Source of the DNA: Magnetococcales bacterium
GTDB taxonomy: Bacteria; Pseudomonadota; Magnetococcia; Magnetococcales; DC0425bin3
Direction: 5' to 3'
Length of the DNA: 11,861 nucleotides
NCBI GenBank assembly: GCA_015229045.1
Contig: JADGCJ010000097.1
Span: 1-11,861 of the forward strand
Below the pieces are notes generated by a model. The model was not told the origin of the DNA. It was given only the letters and a program-made list of their open reading frames with translations, and ran no database searches. Numbering within the stretch: position 1 is the stretch's first letter; each line of letters begins with the position of its first letter. This document shows positions 1 to 6,099 of the stretch, piece after piece. The translations under genes were made by a program, and so were the position numbers.

Positions 1-67
1 CAGGTCCCCGAATCACTATTCATGGTCCTCGAAAATCTCAAATGCGATTGCCCTGCCCCAAGCCGTG

Positions 68-100
68 AAAAAAACGGGAGCAGGACAACGACCTGCTCCC
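68..100 (-). terminator. Intrinsic (rho-independent) terminator after the FecR gene
   Basis: Read on the minus strand, a perfect 9-bp stem (GGGAGCAGG pairing with CCTGCTCCC, bases 76-84 and 92-100) encloses a 7-base loop and is followed by one G and seven Ts (68-74). It begins 39 bases past the FecR stop codon, so it closes the minus-strand cluster. The left end of the window, 1-67, shows no gene I can support. Confidence 0.93.
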
Positions 101-139
101 ATTGTGAAGAGGAACCTTGACCCGCAGATCAACCGCCTC

Positions 140-2041
140 TCACCGCACCGGCGCGACGAGCGGCGCAGGCACCACAGGTGCCAGGTAGGTGGGTGCCATC
201 CTTGCCGGCGGCGGGGTTCCGATGCCGGCTGCCGGAGCCTTCACCCCGGTTCCGCTGGATGAAGTTGGCGCCGCAACGGTCGGAGGAGGCGCCCCAATCC
301 CGGCAGCGGCAGCGGCACCAGCCCCGGTTGCAGAGGATGGCGTCGCGGCAGGGGCGGAGGGTGTCGCGGCAGGAGCGGAGGGTGTCGCGGCAGGGGCGGA
401 GGGTGTCGCAACGGGTGCCACTGCACCCGCCGTCGTCCCGGTCGTGGCGGCAGGAGGCGCCGTCGTCCCGGTCGTGGCGGCAGGAGGCGTCGTCGCACCT
501 GTGCCAGCAGGAGGCGTCGCCGTCCCTGTTCCAGCGGGAAGAGGCGTCGTCCCTGTTCCGGCGGAAGGAGGCGTCGCCGTCCCTGTTCCGGCGGGAGGAG
601 GCGTCGTCCCTGTTCCAGCGGGAGGAGGCGTCGTCCCCGTTCCGGCGGGAGGAGGCGTCGCCGTCCCTGTTCCGGCGGGAGGAGGCGTCGTCCCGGCCCC
701 GGCGGGTGGGTTCGTGCCCGTTCCGGCAAGAGGCGCCGTCCCGGCTCCGGCAGCAGTCGGGGTACCCGACGTCGGCCCGCCAGCTGTCGGCGCTTTATTA
801 CCTCCCTGAGCGCCTCCCTGAGCGCCCGGCTGAACCGGAGGCGGCGGCGCTTGTTTCACGGCCTGGGTCGGCCCTTGCACGGCTCCGGGCGTCTGTGGCG
901 TTCCTCCAGCTGGCGGGGGAGGCGTCGAAGCCTTCACCCCCACGGAGAACCCACCCCCCAACGGCAGGCCAAAAGGCATGCCCATTCCCGGCCCCATGGG
1001 TGCCGGACCTGGTCCGACCGGAGCCATCGGTCCAACCGAACCCATCGGACCACCCGGCCCAACCGGACCACCTGGCCCAACCGGACCGCCCGCTGCTCCG
1101 CCAGGCATGACACTCATGCCTCCACCTCCCAAAACCCCGGTCGGTTCAACACGCGCAGTCGGCCCGGCCTGTCCCCGGCCACCCTGGCCTTGTCCAGGTT
1201 GGGCCTGACCCTGTCCGGGCTGTCCTTGTCCAGGTTGCCCCTGGCCTTGCTGACCACCCTGGCCTTGTTGACCACCCTGGGCCTGGCCTTGCTGACCACC
1301 CTGACCCTGGCCTTGTTGACCACCCTGGGCCTGGCCTTTTCCTTTCCCCTGGTCTCCTTGTCCGGCCTGCCCGCCCGACTGGCGCTGACCCGTCGGTTGC
1401 AAAATCGCACCCTGAGTCGTCAAATGGGGCTGCTGGGCAAAGTTCGCGACCATGGCGTTCTGCCCGGGACGTACCTGCAGAAAACCGCCGTTGTTGACCA
1501 TGGTGACCATCCCTTCCTGCACGGAGACACGCAATGTCTTGTCAACGTTGACAGAAAAGTTGGTACCGCGCACCCCCAGAACGGCAAATTTGGTGCGCAG
1601 CTGATATTTTTTCCCCTCCTCCTTGCCAATCTGGCCGGTGATGGCGCGAAACTGGCCGACCATCAGCCGGAGAAAGGAGCGGTTGTCCGACACCTCCTTG
1701 CCGGAGTAGGCATAATCCTCGATGGCGAAGGTGGAGTTGGGGTAGACGGAGAGCATGCCGCCGTCGGAGAAGCGCAGTTGAACCTGTCCATCCTTGGCTT
1801 CGATGCTGTCACCCGTGAAGAGTTCACCACCCTGCTGCAAGGGTTGTGGTCCGGCGACACTCTTTCTGAGGGCCAACACCTCCCCCTGCACGGCAACCGC
1901 CTTGGCGGCATACTTGACCTTGTCACCCGACGGTTCGTCGCCAAAGGTGACACCGGGCCTGGCCACAAGCAAAAACACGGCTGTCAAACAACCAACCGGG
2001 ACAAAAAAACGGCGCGTCGGCAGCGAAAAAGAGGGAATCAT
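140..2041 (-). CDS. Secreted FecR-domain protein with Gln/Gly, collagen-like and Pro/Thr repeat tail
   Basis: The product is 633 aa if it starts at the ATG at 2041. That ATG shares an ATGA with the stop of the upstream barrel gene and has GGAG nine bases before it; an in-frame GTG at 2056 is less likely. Residues 1-34 are a signal peptide (RR, then a hydrophobic stretch to VTFG). Residues 46-200 form a FecR domain (PF04773 type): GEVLALR near 53, GDSIEAKDGQVQLRF at 77-91 and the hallmark VLGVRGTNFSV at 154-164. From about 220 the chain is low complexity: Gln/Gly repeats (222-292), Gly-Pro collagen-like stretches (313-356), then AGTGTTPPP and TPSAPAA repeats to about 570. There is no cytoplasmic anti-sigma part and no sigma-factor gene nearby, so it is probably a periplasmic or surface ligand-binding/scaffold protein rather than a classical FecR sensor. 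The tail resembles a flexible wall- or surface-spanning linker. The FecR assignment is firm; the role is inference. Confidence 0.9.
   Translation of the reverse strand: MIPSFSLPTRRFFVPVGCLTAVFLLVARPGVTFGDEPSGDKVKYAAKAVAVQGEVLALRKSVAGPQPLQQGGELFTGDSIEAKDGQVQLRFSDGGMLSVYPNSTFAIEDYAYSGKEVSDNRSFLRLMVGQFRAITGQIGKEEGKKYQLRTKFAVLGVRGTNFSVNVDKTLRVSVQEGMVTMVNNGGFLQVRPGQNAMVANFAQQPHLTTQGAILQPTGQRQSGGQAGQGDQGKGKGQAQGGQQGQGQGGQQGQAQGGQQGQGGQQGQGQPGQGQPGQGQAQPGQGQGGRGQAGPTARVEPTGVLGGGGMSVMPGGAAGGPVGPGGPVGPGGPMGSVGPMAPVGPGPAPMGPGMGMPFGLPLGGGFSVGVKASTPPPPAGGTPQTPGAVQGPTQAVKQAPPPPVQPGAQGGAQGGNKAPTAGGPTSGTPTAAGAGTAPLAGTGTNPPAGAGTTPPPAGTGTATPPPAGTGTTPPPAGTGTTPPPAGTGTATPPSAGTGTTPLPAGTGTATPPAGTGATTPPAATTGTTAPPAATTGTTAGAVAPVATPSAPAATPSAPAATPSAPAATPSSATGAGAAAAAGIGAPPPTVAAPTSSSGTGVKAPAAGIGTPPPARMAPTYLAPVVPAPLVAPVR
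340..402. repeat. 21-bp tandem repeat, three copies, inside the FecR gene
   Basis: Three near-identical 21-bp units lie at 340-360, 361-381 and 382-402 and differ by single bases. On the minus strand they encode TPSAPAA repeats. The unit is a multiple of three, so gain or loss of copies keeps the reading frame. Confidence 0.9.
430..489. repeat. 30-bp perfect tandem duplication inside the FecR gene
   Basis: Bases 430-459 and 460-489 are identical 30-bp units. They encode two copies of a PPAATTGTTA-type decapeptide. Identity at all positions, including silent ones, points to a recent duplication. Confidence 0.9.
498..735. repeat. 27/30-bp minisatellite inside the FecR gene
   Basis: The core GTTCC(A/G)GCGG recurs at 528, 555, 585, 612, 639 and 669, spaced 27, 30, 27, 27 and 30 bases, with a degenerate copy at 720. 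It encodes alternating AGTGTTPPP and AGTGTATPPP peptides. All spacings are multiples of three. Confidence 0.88.
1048..1083. repeat. 18-bp tandem repeat coding for collagen-like GPGGPV
   Basis: Two 18-bp units (1048-1065 and 1066-1083) differ at one base, with degenerate copies on both sides. On the minus strand they code for the Gly-Pro-Gly-Gly-Pro-Val stretch of the FecR protein tail. Confidence 0.75.
1190..1345. repeat. 18/24-bp Gln-Gly coding repeats
   Basis: GACCACCCT recurs at 1252, 1270, 1294 and 1318, spaced 18, 24 and 24 bases, within a wider array of CAGG/CCTGG-rich units. It encodes the QGGQQGQ-type repeats directly after the FecR domain. Confidence 0.8.
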
Positions 2042-3435
2042 TGGCCGAAACTCCACTGGATAGCCAACGATGCAATGAATCGATCGTAGGCATTGATGGG
2101 CACGTTGGAATAGTTATGGATATAGGAAAGCTTGGGCACCAGCAGCCAGGATTTATCCAGCGTGTGGGTCGCGCTCAGAACAGCCTGCAACTGGTTGTCT
2201 GCCCTGCGTGTATAATACAGATTTTCCAGATCGGGATGGTAGCGATATTCGTAACCCAGGCTGCCGGAAACAGTCCAGGCGGGATCCGCCTGCCAGGCGG
2301 TTCCCAGCGTCAACCCCGCAAGCTTGTAGCCGACGGAGGGCGAGTCCGTATCCTGGGCAAACTCCTTGCCGACATATACAAGCTGGGAATGGGTCAGCGG
2401 GATGTCCGTCATCTTGAACGTATGGGTGGTGCCCAGGGCCAGGCGCTGGGTATCGTTGGTCGGGTAGTCGGGGTAGGTGGTGTTGATGAATTGCAGATAG
2501 GAGGTCAGTGACTGCTGGTTGTTCAGCGGCTTGGCTACGTTGACCTGACCACCCCAATATTTTTGCAATAAAACGCCGCCCTGCATGTAAGCCTGCGTAT
2601 AGCCCACGGGCGTCACGATGACATCGTCAAAAGTGAAGCTCATGCCACCATAGACGTTGCCGTACCCCTCCTCCTTGTCGTGGCGTTGAAAAGCCCTGGT
2701 CTGGTAAAGACTGAGACCCCCGATCAACGACTGGGTCGTATCCAGGGCATAGGAGCCGGTGAGAACGCCACTCAGCGAGCTGACCCAGTCCCTGTGTCCG
2801 GCAGCCTTGCCCAGAGAGATGGGATAGGTATCGGAGTAGGCGGGGATCAGAAAGCCATGATCGAAAGGCCCCACGGTCACGTTGGTGTCCGGGCCGATGC
2901 TCGCCTGAACATGTCCCGCAACCTTGCCCTTGCTCGGCGGCGGGGCCGGAGGCGTTGCGGCGGGAGCAGTCACGCTGGCAGGGGTCGCCTGGGCAGCGGA
3001 CTGGGGATTGACCATTGCCTGCCACTCCTGCACCAGCACCGGCGCAAGACGATCGAAATGGAGATCGGCAGCCTCGGCCCGTGCCCGGACGGTCTCGCCG
3101 GACATGTGCAGCGACATGGCCAACAACAGACGGGCCGTCTCGTTGCCGGGGTCGCTCATCAGGATCCGTTCCAAGGGAAACATGGCTGCCCCATAATCCT
3201 TGAGATGGAACAGCACCGACCCCAGGGTCAGGTCAAAATCCGGATTGCCCACATACTTCTCTTCCAGGGGGGTCAAAACGGACAGGGCCTTGGCATAGTC
3301 GCCCGCATACAGGTGCGTCAAAGCCGCCCGCCAGGGCACGGCACCCTTCTCCTCTGTCCAGGCCTGCCAGGGTACGGCAACCGCAACGAAGGCCACAAAG
3401 AGCCTCTTTCCCACCATCTTCCTGAAAGAAAACAT
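2038..3435 (-). CDS. TPR protein with outer-membrane beta-barrel (DUF560/Slam-like)
   Basis: The product is 465 aa from the ATG at 3435, which has GAGG five bases upstream (3441-3444). The ATG at 3450 lacks a ribosome site and would add five residues. Residues 1-27 are a signal peptide. Residues 36-130 form about three TPR-like helical repeats (for example HLYAGDYAKALSVL, then LGSVLFHLKDYGAAMFPLE, then LLAMSLHMSGE). A Pro/Ala linker (147-168) leads to the barrel (172-465), which opens with ASIGPDTNVTVG and alternates aromatic/hydrophobic strands up to SLAIQWSFGQ. TPR followed by a barrel is the layout of the DUF560/surface lipoprotein assembly modifier family, but I see no motif that proves Slam activity, so a general outer-membrane channel or assembly role is equally open. 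It overlaps the FecR gene by four bases (ATGA), which argues that the two are translated together and may act on each other in the envelope. Confidence 0.85.
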   Translation of the reverse strand: MFSFRKMVGKRLFVAFVAVAVPWQAWTEEKGAVPWRAALTHLYAGDYAKALSVLTPLEEKYVGNPDFDLTLGSVLFHLKDYGAAMFPLERILMSDPGNETARLLLAMSLHMSGETVRARAEAADLHFDRLAPVLVQEWQAMVNPQSAAQATPASVTAPAATPPAPPPSKGKVAGHVQASIGPDTNVTVGPFDHGFLIPAYSDTYPISLGKAAGHRDWVSSLSGVLTGSYALDTTQSLIGGLSLYQTRAFQRHDKEEGYGNVYGGMSFTFDDVIVTPVGYTQAYMQGGVLLQKYWGGQVNVAKPLNNQQSLTSYLQFINTTYPDYPTNDTQRLALGTTHTFKMTDIPLTHSQLVYVGKEFAQDTDSPSVGYKLAGLTLGTAWQADPAWTVSGSLGYEYRYHPDLENLYYTRRADNQLQAVLSATHTLDKSWLLVPKLSYIHNYSNVPINAYDRFIASLAIQWSFGQ

Positions 3436-3484
3436 AGAATCCTCGCCCATATGGTCAAAGGGTACGTCGCCTGTACGGGGACGT

Positions 3485-3513
3485 TTTCTAACAAATCATG
3501 AAAGTTATTTCAA
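3485..3513 (-). promoter_or_regulatory. Candidate sigma70-type promoter for the barrel-FecR pair
   Basis: On the minus strand TTGAAA (3513-3508) and TAGAAA (3490-3485) are 17 bases apart, about 50 bases upstream of the barrel gene's start. The A/T-rich run immediately upstream (3513-3535) could serve as an UP element. The gap is 100 bp and unusually AT-rich for this window. No GC-rich terminator follows the receiver gene here, so read-through from upstream remains possible. Confidence 0.45.
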
Positions 3514-3535
3514 TAAAATATATTTTTATGCAAAT

Positions 3536-3919
3536 TCAACAATTCTCTTGCCAGATCTCCATGACCCTCGCTGGCAGGTCGGCGAGAGGGGAGTCCTTGC
3601 GAATGTAGGCCTTGGCACCAGCCAGGTAGCAATCCTCCCACACCTCGACCTGGCTGATCGAGGTCAGCATGATCACCAGGGCACTCTTGTCAGCCTGCAC
3701 GATGGCCTTGAGGGTCTTGTAGCCATCCAGAACCGGCATTTCAATATCGAGCAGCGTGATGTCCGGTTTGTGGGTCAAAAATTTTTCCAACCCTTCCTGC
3801 CCGTTCCTCGCCTCCGCCACAATCGTGAATCCTGCCGTCTCCAGAGTGGTCGAAAAGAGCATGCGCAGGGAGTTGGAGTCGTCCACCAGGAGCAGGCGCG
3901 GGTATCGGGGTGCCGTCAT
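3536..3919 (-). CDS. Stand-alone receiver (CheY-like response regulator)
   Basis: The product is 127 aa and consists of one receiver domain only. The acidic pair is D13/D14, the phospho-acceptor is D58 (LLDIEMPVLDG), the switch Thr is T86 (MLTSIS) and the conserved Lys is K108 (YIRKDSP). All residues needed for phosphorylation are present and there is no output domain, so it should act by binding a partner or by passing phosphate on. Its ATG overlaps the stop of the upstream kinase in an ATGA, so that kinase or the Hpt of the large kinase are the obvious donors. The target cannot be told from the sequence; the chemotaxis CheY itself is unlikely because no che genes are near. Confidence 0.93.
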   Translation of the reverse strand: MTAPRYPRLLLVDDSNSLRMLFSTTLETAGFTIVAEARNGQEGLEKFLTHKPDITLLDIEMPVLDGYKTLKAIVQADKSALVIMLTSISQVEVWEDCYLAGAKAYIRKDSPLADLPARVMEIWQENC

Positions 3920-5079
3920 GACATAGTCCTCTGTGATCGAGTGGAGAGGGAGGGACGCAGCAAGGAGAGGGTGAAGGTGGTTCCCCTGCCGACTTCGCTG
4001 GTCACGGCGATGGTGCCATTGTGTGCATCGACAATTTTCTTGACAATGGACAGACCAAGGCCGGTACTGCTCTCATTTCCGGTTGGCCGGGTAGCCAGTT
4101 TCTGAAAAGCACCAAACATTTTGCCCATATCCTCTGCCGAAAGTCCCGGTCCCTGATCGGTCACCGTCACCTGGATCGACGCATCCGTTGCCCGTGTTTC
4201 GACACGCACCGTGGTGCCGGGCAGGGAGAATTTCACGGCATTGGAGAGCAGATTGTCCACCACCTGTCCCATGCGTCCGCGATCGAAGCGGGTGTCGGGC
4301 ACCTCTCCGGCCTCCACCACCAGCCGGATCCCCTTCTCCTGGGCACTCAGGGTGATCAGCTCCACCCGTTCCGCAACCAGTCTGGAAAGGTTGTATTCTT
4401 GCAAATCCACATCAAAATGGCCACTCTCGATGGCGGCCACATCGAGAAGATCGTTCACCAGGGTCAGCATCTGATTGCTCACCTCGTGGATGCTCTTCAA
4501 AAACATCGATCTTTTCTCTTCCGGCAGCGGGGTCTTCTGCAACAACTCGCTCGTACCGCGAATGAAGGTCAAAGGGTTGCGCAAGTCGTGGGCCGCCATG
4601 CCCAGAAAGCGGTTTTTGACCTGATTCAGCTCCTGCAAGGCGAGGTTTTGTTGTTTTTGCATCTCCATGGTTTGTTTCAGGGTGAGATGCGTCCGGATAC
4701 GCGCCCGTACGATGGCGGGAGAGACAGGTTTGGTGATGTAATCCACAGCACCCAGTGCCAGACCTTTGGTTTCGTCGGCCACCTCGTTTTTGGAGGTGAT
4801 GAAGATGACGGGAATGGCACGTGTTTTCTCATCCTGTTGCAACTGGCGACACACCTCGTGGCCATCCATGCCCGGCATGACGACATCCAGCAGGATGAGG
4901 TCGGGAGCGGGAGTGCCGTGCGCGGCTTTCAAGGCCTGTTCGCCCTGCTGGGCCACCATGACCCGGTAATGGGGCTTGATCACCCCGGCCAGGATATCGA
5001 GCAGGGTGCGATCGTCGTCGACGATCAGAATGCGCGGGCGCTGGTCATCCGGGTGTACCGTGGAAAGATCGCTGTTCAC
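3916..5079 (-). CDS. Soluble receiver-histidine kinase (REC-HisKA-HATPase)
   Basis: The product is 387 aa when started at the GTG at 5079, one base after the stop of the cyclase gene, with GGAGG five bases upstream inside that gene's end. The open frame runs on to 5496, but there it only shadows the cyclase gene and encodes no domain. Residues 15-130 are a receiver (acidic DDD at 21-23, phospho-acceptor D65, T95, K117). The dimerisation/phosphorylation helix carries MAAHDLRNPL with H164, the N-box is DNLLSNAVKF (N280), and the G boxes are DQGPGL (308-313) and GLGLS (340-344). There is no membrane segment or other sensor domain, so the receiver itself is the input: phosphorylation there should tune the kinase. 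This makes it a middle step in a relay, linking the CHASE2 kinase to the small receiver that follows. Confidence 0.93.
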   Translation of the reverse strand: MNSDLSTVHPDDQRPRILIVDDDRTLLDILAGVIKPHYRVMVAQQGEQALKAAHGTPAPDLILLDVVMPGMDGHEVCRQLQQDEKTRAIPVIFITSKNEVADETKGLALGAVDYITKPVSPAIVRARIRTHLTLKQTMEMQKQQNLALQELNQVKNRFLGMAAHDLRNPLTFIRGTSELLQKTPLPEEKRSMFLKSIHEVSNQMLTLVNDLLDVAAIESGHFDVDLQEYNLSRLVAERVELITLSAQEKGIRLVVEAGEVPDTRFDRGRMGQVVDNLLSNAVKFSLPGTTVRVETRATDASIQVTVTDQGPGLSAEDMGKMFGAFQKLATRPTGNESSTGLGLSIVKKIVDAHNGTIAVTSEVGRGTTFTLSLLRPSLSTRSQRTMS

Positions 5080-5080
5080 C

Positions 5081-6013
5081 TCACCCTCCGCTTTCGGGCA
5101 CGGCTGCAAGATGGGTGGCACACAACCGATTGCGACCCTGACGTTTGGCAATATAGAGCATTTGATCGGCAATTTGTTGCAGCTTGTCGGCGCTGATCTC
5201 CGGAGTGGGAAGCGCACTCGCTGCGCCCAGACTGATCGTGACATGGGCCGCCGCCGTGGAGAGGGCATGCGGCAGTCCCAGATGCTCGACCGCCTGACGC
5301 AGCTGCTCTCCCACCTGTTTGGCCCCCTCAAGATCGGTTTTCGGCAGGATGGCGACAAACTCCTCCCCGCCATAGCGCGCGACAAAATCTCCTGGTCGCT
5401 GCATCGCCCCGGCCAGGGCGCGCGCCACCCGTTGCAGACAAAGATCCCCCTCGGAGTGACCATAAAGGTCATTGTACTGCTTGAACATGTCCACATCGAT
5501 CATGATCAGGGAGAGGGGCTCCTTTTCGCGCAGGGCGCGTGTCCACTCTTGAGAGCGTGTCTGGTCAAAATGTCTGCGGTTGGGAATCTCTGTCAGGCCA
5601 TCCAGGGAGACCATGCGTTCCAGCAGGTCAATCTTGCGTTTCAAACCCAGATGGGTCTGGATCCGGGCACGCACGATGGCGCCGTGAAAGGGCTTGGAGA
5701 TATAATCCACCGCCCCCATGATCAACCCCTGGGTCTCGGAAACCACATCGTTGCGCGCCGTCAAAAAGATCACGGGTATGTTTTTGGAGAGAGAGTTCTC
5801 CTTCAGGCGCTGGCACACTTCGTAGCCGTCCATCTCCGGCATGACGATATCCAATAAGATCAAGTCCGGCAAACTCCCCGGCTGGATGGCTCGCAACGCC
5901 TGTTCACCATTTTTGGCCACCATGATCTTGTATTCGGAACGCAACAGACCGATCAACGCATCGATGTTGAACAGTTCGTCATCGACAATCAAAATTTTCT
6001 CTTGCTGGTTCAT
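5081..6013 (-). CDS. Receiver-GGDEF response regulator, probable diguanylate cyclase
   Basis: The product is 310 aa from the ATG at 6013 (MNQQEKILIVDDE). The frame is open to 6130, but that extension carries no domain and overlaps the kinase gene. Residues 6-123 are a receiver with D11/D12, phospho-acceptor D55 (LLDIVMPEMDG), T85 and K107. A linker helix leads to a GGDEF domain starting near SLDGLTEIPNRRHFD (136-150). Metal-binding D173 lies in MIDVDMFKQYND, the active site is GGEEF (215-219), and RPGD (206-209) sits five residues before it, as expected for the allosteric I-site. The enzyme should therefore make c-di-GMP from two GTP, be switched by phosphorylation and be limited by its own product. 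The arrangement resembles PleD/WspR-type regulators, though with one receiver. The ribosome site is weak, and an 86-bp gap separates it from the large kinase upstream. Confidence 0.94.
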   Translation of the reverse strand: MNQQEKILIVDDELFNIDALIGLLRSEYKIMVAKNGEQALRAIQPGSLPDLILLDIVMPEMDGYEVCQRLKENSLSKNIPVIFLTARNDVVSETQGLIMGAVDYISKPFHGAIVRARIQTHLGLKRKIDLLERMVSLDGLTEIPNRRHFDQTRSQEWTRALREKEPLSLIMIDVDMFKQYNDLYGHSEGDLCLQRVARALAGAMQRPGDFVARYGGEEFVAILPKTDLEGAKQVGEQLRQAVEHLGLPHALSTAAAHVTISLGAASALPTPEISADKLQQIADQMLYIAKRQGRNRLCATHLAAVPESGG

Positions 6014-6049
6014 GGTCACACCAAAACAGGACTTTATTGGGCGACTTTT

Positions 6050-6086
6050 GCCCCTGCACCCCGGCGGAAATCCGCCCCTGCACCCC
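6050..6086. repeat. Direct repeat flanking a short palindrome
   Basis: A 13-bp unit, GCCCCTGCACCCC, occurs at 6050-6062 and 6074-6086, a 24-bp period. Between and partly within the copies lies the palindrome GGCGGAAATCCGCC (6063-6076). It sits in the 86-bp gap between the large kinase and the cyclase genes. It looks like a fragment of a dispersed intergenic repeat, or an mRNA hairpin that could separate expression of the two genes. No T-run follows on either strand, so it is not an intrinsic terminator. Confidence 0.7.
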
Positions 6087-6099
6087 ACCCCATCACCTC

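Noticed and set aside
24..123. Short plus-strand frame at the left end (ATG at 22-24 region)
   Set aside because: About 33 codons, no ribosome site, and it runs through the terminator stem-loop.
140..2041. FecR protein as part of a sigma-factor/TonB iron-uptake system
   Set aside because: There is no ECF sigma factor, no TonB receptor and no cytoplasmic anti-sigma segment; only the periplasmic FecR fold is shared.
178..2089. Overlapping plus-strand and alternative minus-strand frames across the repeat region
   Set aside because: Repeats with units divisible by three keep several frames open. Only the minus-strand frame includes a signal peptide and a FecR domain.
5080..5496. N-terminal extension of the receiver-histidine kinase
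   Set aside because: It lies entirely within the cyclase gene in another frame and has no domain; a GTG with a good ribosome site sits directly after the cyclase stop.
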